Shown here: positions 18,607 through 26,425 of the stretch, one piece after another | How the letters are laid out: each line of letters starts with the position of its first letter | Numbering within the stretch: the first letter of the stretch is position 1 | Assembly (NCBI RefSeq): GCF_902506165.1 | Contig: NZ_LR733817.1 | Span: forward strand, 6,261,262 to 6,325,261 | DNA: 64,000 nucleotides | DNA from: Bosea sp. 29B | GTDB lineage: Bacteria; Pseudomonadota; Alphaproteobacteria; Rhizobiales; Beijerinckiaceae | Direction: 5' to 3' | Made by a program: the position numbers and the translations under genes | Notes under the pieces: generated by a model | What the model saw: only the letters and a program-made list of their open reading frames with translations | Database searches by the model: none | What the model was told of the DNA's origin: nothing

Positions 18607-19032
18607 ATGAAGATCCTTTACACCGCCCATGGTTCCGCCACCGGTGGCCGCGAAGGCCAGGCCGCGACCGACACCGGCAACGTCAAGCTCGTGCTGAACA
18701 CGCCAAAGGAGCTCGGCGGCGGCGGTGGCGAGGGCACCAATCCCGAGCAGCTCTTCGCCATGGGCTATTCCGCCTGCTTCCTCGGCGCGCTCAAGTTCGC
18801 CGCCGGCAAGGAGAGCGTGAAGATCCCGGACGACGCCCGCGTCAGCGCCGATGTCGGCATCGGCCCGCGCGACGACGGCAAGGGCTTCGGCATCGCCGTC
18901 AAGCTGACGATCTCGGCGCCCGGCATCGACAAGGCCAAGCTCGAGGACCTCGTTCAGAAGGCCCATATCGTCTGCCCCTATTCCGATGCGACGCGGGGCA
19001 ACATCGACGTCCAGCTGACGGTTGCAGCCTGA
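18607..19032 (+). CDS. ohr: Organic hydroperoxide resistance protein Ohr
   Basis: A 141-residue OsmC/Ohr-family thiol peroxidase that reduces organic hydroperoxides using lipoylated proteins. The two catalytic cysteines are at C57 ([10 protein letters not shown]) and C123 ([11 protein letters not shown]), in the standard Ohr contexts, and the N-terminal [14 protein letters not shown] is characteristic. ATG 18607 follows AAGGAGAGC. It is controlled by the divergent ohrR through the 18530-18556 palindrome. Two hairpins follow the stop. Confidence 0.96.
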   Translation: MKILYTAHGSATGGREGQAATDTGNVKLVLNTPKELGGGGGEGTNPEQLFAMGYSACFLGALKFAAGKESVKIPDDARVSADVGIGPRDDGKGFGIAVKLTISAPGIDKAKLEDLVQKAHIVCPYSDATRGNIDVQLTVAA

Positions 19033-19054
19033 CCCTACGCCACCCATCTGATCC

Positions 19055-19082
19055 TCACGGCCGGACATCCCTCCGGTCGTGA
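19055..19082 (+). terminator. Hairpin downstream of ohr, possible terminator or attenuator
   Basis: TCACGGCCGGA (19055-19065) pairs with TCCGGTCGTGA (19072-19082) at 10 of 11 positions. No real T-tract follows, only GACGATTT, so a rho-independent terminator is uncertain. A second stem GCCTGC/GCAGGC follows at about 19092-19108. Confidence 0.4.
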
Positions 19083-19149
19083 GACGATTTGGCCTGCCTT
19101 GAGCAGGCATCGTTTCCGGAGCCGCAATTTCAGCTTCTGGAACACTCCC

Positions 19150-20103
19150 ATGATCGATCGCCGCCATTTCCTCGCAGCGGCCGCGGCCACTGCGCTCGCG
19201 CCCGCCCTCCCCGTTTCAGCCCGCGCGCCCCTGACCGGCAACCAGGTGCCGGGCATCTATCGCCGCAAGCTCGGCGACCTCGAGATCACCGCGATCCTCG
19301 ACGGTTATATTCCCTTCGATACCAAGGTCTTCGGTGGCAGCGACCCCGCCGCGATCCGCCAGAGCCTCGCCAATGCCGGCCAGGGCGAACGCCTGCCCAC
19401 GGCGGTCAACACCTTCGTCATCAACACCAGGGACAAGACCTATCTGCTCGACACCGGCGCCGGAGCGTGGAACGCGATGGGCGACACCATGGGCCGGGCC
19501 GAGAGCAATCTGCGCACCGCCGGCATCACGCCGGAGCAGATCGACGCGATCATCCTGACGCACGCCCATCCCGACCATCACGAGGGCCTGCTCACCGCGC
19601 AGAAGACGGCGCGCTTCGCCAATGCCGAACTGGTCATCAACGAGACCGAACATGCCTTCTGGCACGATGACGGCATCCTCAACCAGGCTCCGGCCGAGGT
19701 GAAACCCTTCTTCGCCTCGGCCCGGAACGCGCTCGCGCCCTATGCGAGCCGGACCCGAAAGGTGAAGGCAGGCGAGGTCGCCCCTGGCCTTACGCTGGAG
19801 CATGCGCCTGGGCATACGCCCGGCCACAGCATCCTGCGCGTCGCATCGGGCAATGAGCAGCTCCTGCTCGTCGGCGACAGCATCCACAACGTCGTGATCC
19901 AGACAGCGCAGCCCGAGGTGACCTTCGTCTTCGACGCCGACGGCAAGCAGGCGGCAACCTCGCGCCGGCGCGTGCTCGACATGGCCGCCACCGACGGGTT
20001 GCTGATCAGCGGGGCGCACATGCCCTTCCCCGGCTTTGGCAAGGTGCTGAAGGACGGCCCGGCCTTCCGCTTCGTTCCCGCCGATTGGAGCTACGCACTC
20101 TGA
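19150..20103 (+). CDS. Exported MBL-fold metallohydrolase
   Basis: A 317-residue metallo-beta-lactamase-fold protein. It starts MIDRRHFLAAAAATALAPAL, an RR-containing signal of Tat type, so it is probably exported folded. The metal motif is canonical: LTHAHPDHHEGL gives HxHxDH, with later ligands in HAPGHTPGHSIL, VGDSIH and SGAHMPFPG. This is close to the AHL-lactonase/quorum-quenching-like branch of MBL proteins, but substrate assignment from sequence is not safe. It follows ohr by 117 nt with hairpins between and has a strong terminator after it. ATG 19150 is used because the signal peptide starts there. Confidence 0.88.
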   Translation: MIDRRHFLAAAAATALAPALPVSARAPLTGNQVPGIYRRKLGDLEITAILDGYIPFDTKVFGGSDPAAIRQSLANAGQGERLPTAVNTFVINTRDKTYLLDTGAGAWNAMGDTMGRAESNLRTAGITPEQIDAIILTHAHPDHHEGLLTAQKTARFANAELVINETEHAFWHDDGILNQAPAEVKPFFASARNALAPYASRTRKVKAGEVAPGLTLEHAPGHTPGHSILRVASGNEQLLLVGDSIHNVVIQTAQPEVTFVFDADGKQAATSRRRVLDMAATDGLLISGAHMPFPGFGKVLKDGPAFRFVPADWSYAL

Positions 20104-20123
20104 TCGCAGCCGCTGCGAACAGG

Positions 20124-20152
20124 AAAGGGCCGGGATCGCTCCCGGCCCTTTT
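20124..20152 (+). terminator. Rho-independent terminator after the MBL gene
   Basis: A perfect 12-bp stem, AAAGGGCCGGGA (20124-20135) with TCCCGGCCCTTT (20140-20151), loop TCGC, followed by T. The A-run on the other side means it could also act on the minus strand, just past the end of rnpB. Confidence 0.85.
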
Positions 20153-20164
20153 CGCTGCGATGAG

Positions 20165-20576
20165 GGTGCCAGCCGGCCTGTAAGCCGGGTTTTGGATGGC
20201 CGGGAACAGGCTCCCGCAGGAACTTGCCCCCGACGTGACGGCCATTCCTCTGGGACGCGCATTGCTGCGCGCCTCGAGCAACCAACCCGGACGACTGGAC
20301 CTGGAAACCGGCCCCTCCTCCCTTGCGGGCGAGCATCGTCCCTATTCGGTTTTGCTCCCGGTGGGGCTTGCCATGCCGTCCCCGTTGCCGGGTCCGCGGT
20401 GCGCTCTTACCGCACCTTTTCACCCTTACCGCATGCCGAAGCATGCGGCGGTTCGATCTCTGTGGCGCTTTCCCTGGGGTCGCCCCCGCCGGACGTTATC
20501 CGGCACCGTGTTTCCGTGGAGCCCGGACTTTCCTCCCCCGCCGAAGCAGGAGCGGCCGTCCGGCCGACTGGCGGGC
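20165..20576 (-). ncRNA. rnpB: RNase P RNA (bacterial type A)
   Basis: The catalytic RNA that cleaves 5' leaders from tRNA precursors. On the minus strand it shows the conserved 5' segment GAGGAAAGTCCGGGCTCC, then GGTAAGGGTGAAAAGGTGCGG with GGTAAGAGCGCACC, and near the 3' end CCAAAACCCGGCTTACAGG. The closing helix P1 can be paired: GCCAGTCGGCC (plus 20562-20572) with GGCCGGCTGGC (plus 20168-20178). The approximate ends are set from P1 and may be off by several bases. The stem with GCATGC..GCATGC-type pairing (ACCGCATGCCGAAGCATGCGG on the plus strand, about 20429-20450) is typical of alphaproteobacterial forms. It lies between two protein genes with no competing ORF. Confidence 0.93.
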
Positions 20577-20725
20577 TCCCTCTGCGCTGGAAAGGCCTGA
20601 GCCGTCAAGCGCATGCATAATCGCGTCAGGGGATTGCGCATTCCGCCCATTGGAAATCACGCAAGCGCCTGATTTTCAACGATGGCTGAATCCGGCATCG
20701 CAAGGCGACCTGCCGGACCACGGGA

Positions 20726-21391
20726 TCAGTTGCTGGCGGAGATGGTGTGCGCGCTGCCGGAGATGCTGCGCACCTTGGCGCAATAGGTGCGGTTGGCGCC
20801 GTTCATGCGGTTGGCCATATGGCCGCTCTGATACTTCATCACGGTGCGGCAGGTGTCGCCACCGGCGAGGCGATAGGCCTGGCCGAGATATTTCATGCCG
20901 TAGCGGGCATTGGTCTCGGCATCGAGCAGCCCGGAAGCGCCGCCGGCATAGCCGACGCCGCGCGCCGTCTGGTGGCGGATCTGCATCAGGCCGAAATTGC
21001 CGGCATGGGCCGCACGCGGATTGTAACGGCTCTCGACGCGGATCACCGCGTCAGCCAGCGCGAACGGCACGCCATTGGCGGCGGCATGGCGGGCGACCAT
21101 GGCGCGAAGCCCTTCCGAACCGGCCGGCGCCGCGAGCGGCTTGCGCCCTTCGGAGCTCGCCTTGGCGATCTTGGCGCGCGCCTTGCGCTCGCCCTTGGTC
21201 TCGGCGGCTTCGGGAGCCGCCTGGCGCGAATCCTGGCCCTGCTCGGCGGCGGCAGCCTGGCGCTTGATTTCAGCCTCTCGCACGATGAAGGCGCGGGCGT
21301 CGGTCTCGGCGTTCACCTGGGCAAAAGCGGGTTGAAGAAAGGCCAGGCAAATCGCGAAGGCGGCGCAGCCGCTACCAGAGATTTTCATCAT
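20726..21391 (-). CDS. Lytic transglycosylase (SLT domain), secreted
   Basis: A 221-residue exported protein: signal peptide about 1-24 (ending PAFAQ), a charged Ala/Lys/Glu linker to about residue 90, and a C-terminal Slt-type lysozyme-fold domain. The catalytic Glu is E120 in AVIRVESRYNPRAAH, followed by GNFGLMQIRHQTARGVGY and ARYGMKYLGQAY, the family's ESxxNP/GLMQI/AYN-like pattern. It cleaves peptidoglycan glycan strands to 1,6-anhydro products in the periplasm. Two adjacent ATGs exist (21391, 21388). An AmpD-like amidase, which acts on such products, lies 1.4 kb away. Confidence 0.92.
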   Translation of the reverse strand: MMKISGSGCAAFAICLAFLQPAFAQVNAETDARAFIVREAEIKRQAAAAEQGQDSRQAAPEAAETKGERKARAKIAKASSEGRKPLAAPAGSEGLRAMVARHAAANGVPFALADAVIRVESRYNPRAAHAGNFGLMQIRHQTARGVGYAGGASGLLDAETNARYGMKYLGQAYRLAGGDTCRTVMKYQSGHMANRMNGANRTYCAKVRSISGSAHTISASN

Positions 21392-21704
21392 GCAGAAGGA
21401 GCCTCATCTATCGACAGGAGCCAAGAACGGTGCGGCGAAATGATAGATGAATGTGACGACAATCCGGACGATACGAACAAATTTCGACCGACTCCAAGGG
21501 AAGAGTGATTACTTTAGCCTCGATTCGAAAGCAGTAATCATCATGTATTGAGCGTTGGAACGATTCATCCTCACCGGCGTTGACGCAGTCATGGCAACGG
21601 GTCAAATCATCGCCGCATTGCCACCGCAATTGCCGGTCGCAATGCAAAAAGACGGCTCCGGCCGAAACCGTTCTGCTGGATACGACCCGAGAAGGGGGAA
21701 CGAG
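21392..21704. other. Divergent intergenic region with one AT-rich inverted repeat
   Basis: 313 nt between the minus-strand transglycosylase and the plus-strand lipoprotein. It is less GC-rich than its surroundings. It contains an inverted repeat TGATTACT (21506-21513) with AGTAATCA (21533-21540) separated by 19 nt, possibly a regulatory site. The ribosome-binding site GAAGGGGGA precedes 21705. I see no gene in it. Confidence 0.5.
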
Positions 21705-22004
21705 ATGAGGAAGTTGATCGCAATGGCGGCCGTCGCGCTGGCGCTGGGCGCCTGCACGCCGCATGAGGAACGCGTCGGCGGCGGCGCCCTGGTCGGTGCC
21801 GCGACTGGTGCCGTGATCGGCGGGCTCGCGACCGGCCGCGCGGGCGGTGCGCTCGCCGGCGCCGCGATCGGCGGCGTGGGTGGCGCCATCGTCGGCTCGG
21901 CCACCTCGCCCTATCGCCGCGGCGGCTACTATTATGACGACGGCTATGGCGGCTGCCCGTACGGCTACTACCGCGACTATTACGGCCGGCTCTATTGCCG
22001 CTGA
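21705..22004 (+). CDS. Glycine-zipper lipoprotein
   Basis: A 99-residue protein with a lipoprotein signal: MRKLIAMAAVALALGAC, lipobox LGAC with the acylated Cys at about residue 17. A glycine-zipper segment follows (ALVGAATGAVIGGLATGRAGGALAGAAIGGVGGAIVG, about 29-65 with GxxxG spacing), and then a Tyr/Gly-rich tail (YYYDDGYGGCPYGYYRDYYGR). This resembles outer-membrane YMGG/Gly-zipper_2 proteins. The start at ATG 21705 is supported by GAAGGGGGA upstream; the frame is open earlier but without sense. Function unknown, envelope-located. Confidence 0.85.
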   Translation: MRKLIAMAAVALALGACTPHEERVGGGALVGAATGAVIGGLATGRAGGALAGAAIGGVGGAIVGSATSPYRRGGYYYDDGYGGCPYGYYRDYYGRLYCR

Positions 22005-22059
22005 GCCGTTCGCATTCTACGCAGGAGCCGCGGCCGATCCGGCCGTGGCTGGATGAACG

Positions 22060-22806
22060 ATGACCTCGTCTTTCTGGGGGCTTCTGGGCGGCGGCGGCCT
22101 CGGCTTCGCCCTGGGGGGGCCGCTCGGCGCGCTCGTTGGTGCGCTGGCGGGCCACGTCCTGGTCGACCGCGAAGGCGCGCTCTTCGGCCCCGCCCCCAAG
22201 CAATTGATCTTCACCACCGGCCTGGTCGCGCTCGCTGCCAAGATGGCGCGCGCCGACGGGGTGGTGACACGTGAGGAAATCGCCGCCTTCGAGCGCATCG
22301 TCGAGGTGCCCGAGGAGCAGAGGGCGCATGTCGAGCGCCTGTTCGACCTTGCCAAGCAGACCAGCGACGGCTTCGAGGCCTATGCCCAGCAGATCGCCGA
22401 GGCCTTCCGCGACGAGCCGGCCTTGCTGGAGGACGTGCTCGACGGTCTCTTCCTGATCGCCGCCGCCGACGGCGCGATCCATGAGCGCGAGCACGCCTAT
22501 CTGCATGATGTCGCGATGATCTTCGCCATCGACGAGGCCGGCTTCGCCCGCATCGAAGCGCGTCACGTGCGCCGCCGCGACGACCCCTATCTCGTGCTCG
22601 GCGCCACCCGCGAGATGAGCGATGGCGAGTTGAAGCAGCTGCATCGCCGGCTCGTCCTGGAAAACCATCCGGATCGCGAGATCGCCCGTGGCCTGCCGGA
22701 AGAGGCGGTCTGCATCGCGACGCGCCGCCTCGCCGCCATCAACGCCGCCTGGGACGCGATCGAGAAGGAACGCGGCATCGGCCGTAAGGAGCCCGAGCCG
22801 GCGTGA
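22060..22806 (+). CDS. TerB-like and J-domain protein (DjlA-like)
   Basis: A 248-residue protein with three parts. At the N-terminus is a Gly-rich hydrophobic segment (WGLLGGGGLGFALGGPLGALVGALAGHVLV, about 6-35) that could be a membrane hairpin. Next comes an alpha-helical TerB-like domain (about 50-170; AAKMARADGVVTREEIAAFERIV, AAADGAIHEREHAYL). Last is a C-terminal J domain (about 180-240) with the HPD motif at H203 (VLENHPDRE). J domains stimulate DnaK. The layout matches DjlA-type membrane co-chaperones. Its stop overlaps the GTG start of the AmpD-like gene (GTGA), so the two are co-translated. Confidence 0.88.
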   Translation: MTSSFWGLLGGGGLGFALGGPLGALVGALAGHVLVDREGALFGPAPKQLIFTTGLVALAAKMARADGVVTREEIAAFERIVEVPEEQRAHVERLFDLAKQTSDGFEAYAQQIAEAFRDEPALLEDVLDGLFLIAAADGAIHEREHAYLHDVAMIFAIDEAGFARIEARHVRRRDDPYLVLGATREMSDGELKQLHRRLVLENHPDREIARGLPEEAVCIATRRLAAINAAWDAIEKERGIGRKEPEPA

Positions 22807-23591
22807 GCCTTACCCTCGAACCCGACAGCCGCTTCGCCGCCAAGGTCTTCCCCTCGCCCAATCATGGCGAGCGCAAGTTCCGCGACGGCTCGACAGGTCG
22901 GCGGCCTGACACGCTGATCCTGCACTACACCGGCATGCCCGATGCCGGCGAGGCGCTGCAGTGGCTGTGCAATCCGGCTTCGCAGGTCTCCTCGCATTAT
23001 TTCGTCTTCGAGAACGGCCACACCCTCCAGCTCGTGCCGGAAGAGCGCCGCGCCTGGCATGCCGGCGCCTCGCATTGGGCCGGCGAGACCGACCTGAACT
23101 CCGCCTCGATCGGCATCGAGATCGCCCATCCCGGCCACCCCGCCGGCCTGCCCGACTTTCCCGAGGCTCAGCTCGCCGCGACGCTGAACCTCTGCCGCGA
23201 CACCTGCGAGCGCTGGCAGATCCCGCCTGAGCGCGTGCTCGCCCACTCCGATATTGCGCCGGGCCGCAAGATCGATCCGGGCGAGAAATTCCCCTGGCGC
23301 CGCTTCGCCGAAGGCGGCGTCGGCCTCTGGATCGAGCCGGCGCCGATCAAGGGCGGGCGCTTCTTCGCCCGCGGCGATGCTGGCCCGCCGGTCGAGGCGC
23401 TGCAGGCGATGTTCGCCATGCTCGGCTACGGTGTTTCGGTCGACGGCACCTATGACGAGCGCTTCGAGGCGGTGGTCGCCGCCTTCCAGCGCCATTGGCG
23501 GCCGGATAAGGTCGACGGCGTCGCGGATGGCTCAACCATCACGACGCTGCGCGACCTGCTCGCGCTGACGCAGGACGCGCGGACCGCCTGA
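22803..23591 (+). CDS. N-acetylmuramoyl-L-alanine amidase, AmpD-like, with peptidoglycan-binding domain
   Basis: A 262-residue zinc amidase of the amidase_2 type. The metal ligands are H41 (LILHYTGM), H148 and D158 (LAHSDIAPGRKIDPG), with the catalytic GIEIAHPGH stretch between. A C-terminal peptidoglycan-binding_1 domain (about 185-255) has PVEALQAMFAMLGYGVSVDGTYDERFEAVVAAFQRHWRP. There is no signal peptide, as in cytoplasmic AmpD/AmiD-like enzymes that remove peptides from anhydromuropeptides during recycling. The GTG start at 22803 overlaps the upstream gene by 4 nt. Confidence 0.92.
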   Translation: MSLTLEPDSRFAAKVFPSPNHGERKFRDGSTGRRPDTLILHYTGMPDAGEALQWLCNPASQVSSHYFVFENGHTLQLVPEERRAWHAGASHWAGETDLNSASIGIEIAHPGHPAGLPDFPEAQLAATLNLCRDTCERWQIPPERVLAHSDIAPGRKIDPGEKFPWRRFAEGGVGLWIEPAPIKGGRFFARGDAGPPVEALQAMFAMLGYGVSVDGTYDERFEAVVAAFQRHWRPDKVDGVADGSTITTLRDLLALTQDARTA

Positions 23592-23703
23592 TCAGCTGGT
23601 CTGCGGCGATCCCGGCCCGAATGAGCGGCAAGCTTCATTAACTCTTCGGCCCTAGCGTCGCGGACGTTGCTCACATCACCGACGCAAGGCTAAGGGCCGC
23701 CGT

Positions 23704-24660
23704 ATGCCGCTCTCGGATGCCGAAGCCAGACGCCTCTACGATCAAGCAGCGCTGATGGCCTGCATCGGCGCCTGGGAATGTCGGCTCGCCGATACGCGCC
23801 TGAGCTGGACCGACGGCATCTACGACTTGTTCGGCCTGCAACGCGGCTGCGCGATCAACCGCCGCTCGATCGTCGAACTTTACCATGACGAGTCCCGCGC
23901 CGAGATGGAACGCCTGCGCAGCCGGCTGATCACCAGCGGCCAGGGCTTCGTCATGGACGCCCGCATCTGTACCACCACCGGCGCCGAGCGCTGGATGCGC
24001 CTCTCCGCCTCGGTCACGCATGAGCACGGCCGGCCGGCCCGCATTCACGGTGCCAAGCAGGACATCACCGGCGAGAAGGACATGTGGATGGGCCTGCGCC
24101 GGCTCGCCTACAGCGACCCGCTGACCGGCCTCGCCAACCGCCGCGCCTTCGAGATGCAGCTCTCGGACCTACGCCGCCACACCGGCGACGCCTGCGCGCT
24201 CGGCCTGCTCGCCATCGTCGATCTCGACAACCTCAAGCCGATCAACGATCGCCTCGGCCATGCCGCCGGCGACGAATGCCTGCGCCAGATCGCCATGCGG
24301 CTGGAAAGCGCGCTCAGCGACGCCGCGATCATCGCCCGCATCGGCGGCGACGAATTCGGCCTGCTGCTCTGCTCGGCCGCCGGTCGCCCCTATCTCCTCC
24401 ACCGGCTGGAACAGGCGCAAGCGGCGCTGTCGCGCCCGGTCTCCTGGCGCGGAACGACCATCGAGGTCAGCGCCTCGATCGGCGCCACCATCCTGCGGCC
24501 AGGCCTGCTGCACGATCCCGAGCGGCGCTTCGCCGAGGCGGATTCGGCGCTCTACGTCGCCAAGGCCGCCGGCCGCAACTGCCTGCGCCTGTTCGGCGAC
24601 CCCGTGGAGGTCGCCGGCGACGTGGCGATGGTCAGCGCCGGCGAGATGCACGTGGTCTGA
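23704..24660 (+). CDS. Diguanylate cyclase with PAS-like N-terminus
   Basis: A 318-residue cytoplasmic signalling protein. Residues about 10-125 look like a PAS/PAC sensor (GAWECRLADTRLSWTDGIYDLFGL, WMRLSASVTHEHGRPARIHGAKQDIT). Residues about 130-300 form a GGDEF domain (YSDPLTGLANRRAFE, VDLDNLKPINDRLGHAAGDECL) with an intact GGDEF at 214-218, so it should make cyclic di-GMP. The RxxD inhibitory site normally just upstream is absent (SDAA instead), which suggests no product inhibition at that site. It stands alone, 112 nt after the amidase gene. Confidence 0.92.
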   Translation: MPLSDAEARRLYDQAALMACIGAWECRLADTRLSWTDGIYDLFGLQRGCAINRRSIVELYHDESRAEMERLRSRLITSGQGFVMDARICTTTGAERWMRLSASVTHEHGRPARIHGAKQDITGEKDMWMGLRRLAYSDPLTGLANRRAFEMQLSDLRRHTGDACALGLLAIVDLDNLKPINDRLGHAAGDECLRQIAMRLESALSDAAIIARIGGDEFGLLLCSAAGRPYLLHRLEQAQAALSRPVSWRGTTIEVSASIGATILRPGLLHDPERRFAEADSALYVAKAAGRNCLRLFGDPVEVAGDVAMVSAGEMHVV

Positions 24661-24726
24661 GCGGGCGGGCGGCTGGGCGGGGCGTCGGCTTTCGCCCCCT
24701 TGCAGACATCGCTGATCGATGACCTG

Positions 24727-25209
24727 ATGGGCGGCATGGCATACGATCAGTTCCCGAACATCTACCGCGAAGTGCCCGGTGGTCCGGAACTGCTCCGCTG
24801 GTTCGGAGAGGTTCCTAGCTTTCACGACGCGGAGATCGTGAGCTTAGATTTGCGTCGCTGGGGCGTGAGTACGCTTCGCGTCCACGGATTTGTCGCGAAT
24901 TACCAAGCCGATTTGGGCAACGACCTCGTGTTCGACAAGCACGCCATCGTCACGTTCGCGATGGAAGACATCATGGACCTTCAGCTTGATGGTTTCAGCC
25001 ACCAGAACGTCATCGGAGGCTTGATGCTGCAACGCGCAACAGACCGCGGCCGCGCGAACTACTACTCGCATCCACAGTCGCCCGAAGACATAGAAATCGA
25101 GCTCGAGCCTTGTTACGGGCTAGACGGCGTCATTCGTGCCAAGCGCGTATTGATCTCGTTCGAGCCTGGAATTCCGGACGGCCCCTCGATCTATCGGGAG
25201 GGCAGCTAA
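24727..25209 (+). CDS. Hypothetical protein, possibly Imm50-type immunity protein
   Basis: About 160 residues, soluble, with no signal. The stretch LLRWFGEVPSFHDAEIVSLDLRRWG resembles the start of the Imm50 immunity family, in which FHDAEI is a recurring pattern, followed by a beta-rich region (LRVHGFVANYQ, HAIVTFAMEDIMDLQLDGFSHQNVIGGL, IEIELEPCYGLDGVIRAKRVLISFEPG). Third-position base use is visibly less GC-biased than in its neighbours, suggesting horizontal transfer. No toxin gene is adjacent. The start is uncertain (ATG 24727 or 24736, or TTG 24700), as none has a good ribosome-binding site. Confidence 0.6.
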   Translation: MGGMAYDQFPNIYREVPGGPELLRWFGEVPSFHDAEIVSLDLRRWGVSTLRVHGFVANYQADLGNDLVFDKHAIVTFAMEDIMDLQLDGFSHQNVIGGLMLQRATDRGRANYYSHPQSPEDIEIELEPCYGLDGVIRAKRVLISFEPGIPDGPSIYREGS

Positions 25210-25457
25210 CGACCCGAAGCTGACATTACGGCGTCCCGCCCCGCAGCGCCGCATGCGCCGAACTCGCACCGCAGCTGCGGCAACCTCTCCGCAACCTTCT
25301 TTGACCAACCTTCGCCGGCGGGACAGTTCCGGCTGACGATCTCGTGTCGCGCCTGAAGCAGAGGCCCGCGCTCGCTGAACGCGAGCGAACATTTCCGTTC
25401 AGGCGGCGTTGCCATTGCAAGTGCGATGATCGCCTCAGCTAAACCAGGAGACACCTC

Positions 25458-25793
25458 ATGCGACATCTCGTGATCGCAGCAGCCCTGTTCATGGGCTCGA
25501 TCACCGCGGTCAGTGCCGCGCCCTCCGCTCATCATGACGGAGCGCTTGCGCCCACGATCGCGCAGCAGCTCGACAAGCTGCCGGCCGAATTCAGCGCCAG
25601 CGCTGCGAAGCTGCGGCGGATGCAGATCATCCAGGACAATCTCGATCGCCAGCGCTACGGACGCGGTGGTGGCTACCGACGCGATTACGGCGGCGATTAT
25701 GGGCGCGGCTACGGACGTGGTTACGGCGGCGGCTATGGTTATCGACGCGGATATGGCGACGGCTATGGTCGCCCCCGCTACGATCGCTGGTGA
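25458..25793 (+). CDS. Small secreted Gly/Tyr/Arg-rich protein
   Basis: A 111-residue protein with a cleavable signal (MRHLVIAAALFMGSITAVSAA, cleavage about residue 21), a short helical middle (LDKLPAEFSASAAKLRRMQIIQDNLDRQ) and a C-terminal third made of GY/RGY repeats (GRGYGRGYGGGYGYRRGYGDGYG). Proteins like this are common and uncharacterised in Rhizobiales. AGGAG lies 7 nt before ATG 25458. Periplasmic or secreted; function unknown. Confidence 0.8.
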   Translation: MRHLVIAAALFMGSITAVSAAPSAHHDGALAPTIAQQLDKLPAEFSASAAKLRRMQIIQDNLDRQRYGRGGGYRRDYGGDYGRGYGRGYGGGYGYRRGYGDGYGRPRYDRW

Positions 25794-25943
25794 GACATGG
25801 CGGCCTCGCTGCGAAGCGGGGCCGCTCTCCCGGCCAATGCTCCCTTCACAAAACGAACGCCGTCTGTCGGAACCCTCGCCCCTCTTTCGTCCTTGAGACG
25901 ACAGGCCGACATCCGGTCTGATGACGCAGCAAGGAGCATGGCG

Positions 25944-26414
25944 ATGAAGGTCACCCAGAATCTCTGGTTCGATAAGGACATGGAGGCCGCGATCGGCCTC
26001 TATACGTCGCTGATCCCGAACTCGGCGCTGGAATGGACCAGCGCCCTGCCGGCGGAATCGCCAAGCGGGCCGGCCGGCAGCGTCAAGATCGCCGCCTTCA
26101 CCATCGGTGGCCAGCGCTACCAGGCGTTCGAGGCCTGGCGCTCCGACACCTTCAACCACACCTTCTCGATCTTCGTGGAATGCGAGACGCAGGCCGAGAT
26201 CGACCGGCTCTGGGAGGCGCTCGGCGAGGGCGGCAAGTTCGAGCAGTGCGGCTGGCTCAGGGATCGCTGGGGCCTGTCCTGGCAGATCGCGCCGAAGCGG
26301 CTGGGCGAGCTGACGCGGGACCCCGATCGCGCTAAGGCCAGGCGCGTCGCCGAGGCGATGCTGAAGATGGTCAAGCTCGATATCGCCGCGCTGGAAGCAG
26401 CCGCGAAGGGCTGA
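25944..26414 (+). CDS. VOC-superfamily protein (PhnB / 3-dmu-9_3-mt type)
   Basis: A 156-residue protein with the vicinal-oxygen-chelate fold. It has TQNLWFDKDMEAAIGLYTSLIPNSALEW, then AFTIGGQRYQAFEAWRSDTFNHTFSIFVECETQAEIDRLWEALGEGGKFEQCGWLRDRWGLSWQIAP, the PhnB/3-demethylubiquinone-methyltransferase-like pattern. ATG 25944 is preferred to ATG 25938 because AAGGAG (25931-25936) then has a 7-nt spacing. Despite the domain name, such proteins are usually of unknown function rather than ubiquinone enzymes. Confidence 0.88.
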   Translation: MKVTQNLWFDKDMEAAIGLYTSLIPNSALEWTSALPAESPSGPAGSVKIAAFTIGGQRYQAFEAWRSDTFNHTFSIFVECETQAEIDRLWEALGEGGKFEQCGWLRDRWGLSWQIAPKRLGELTRDPDRAKARRVAEAMLKMVKLDIAALEAAAKG

Positions 26415-26425
26415 AACTCTGGCGC

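Noticed and set aside
24700..24726. TTG at 24700 as the start of the immunity-like gene
   Set aside because: No ribosome-binding site and no family-like residues upstream; ATG 24727 or 24736 is equally or more plausible.
25206..26159. 317-codon minus-strand frame around 25.2-26.2 kb
   Set aside because: It runs across the secreted protein and VOC gene in antisense, with no domain. The stretch 25210-25457 was kept as plain intergenic sequence.
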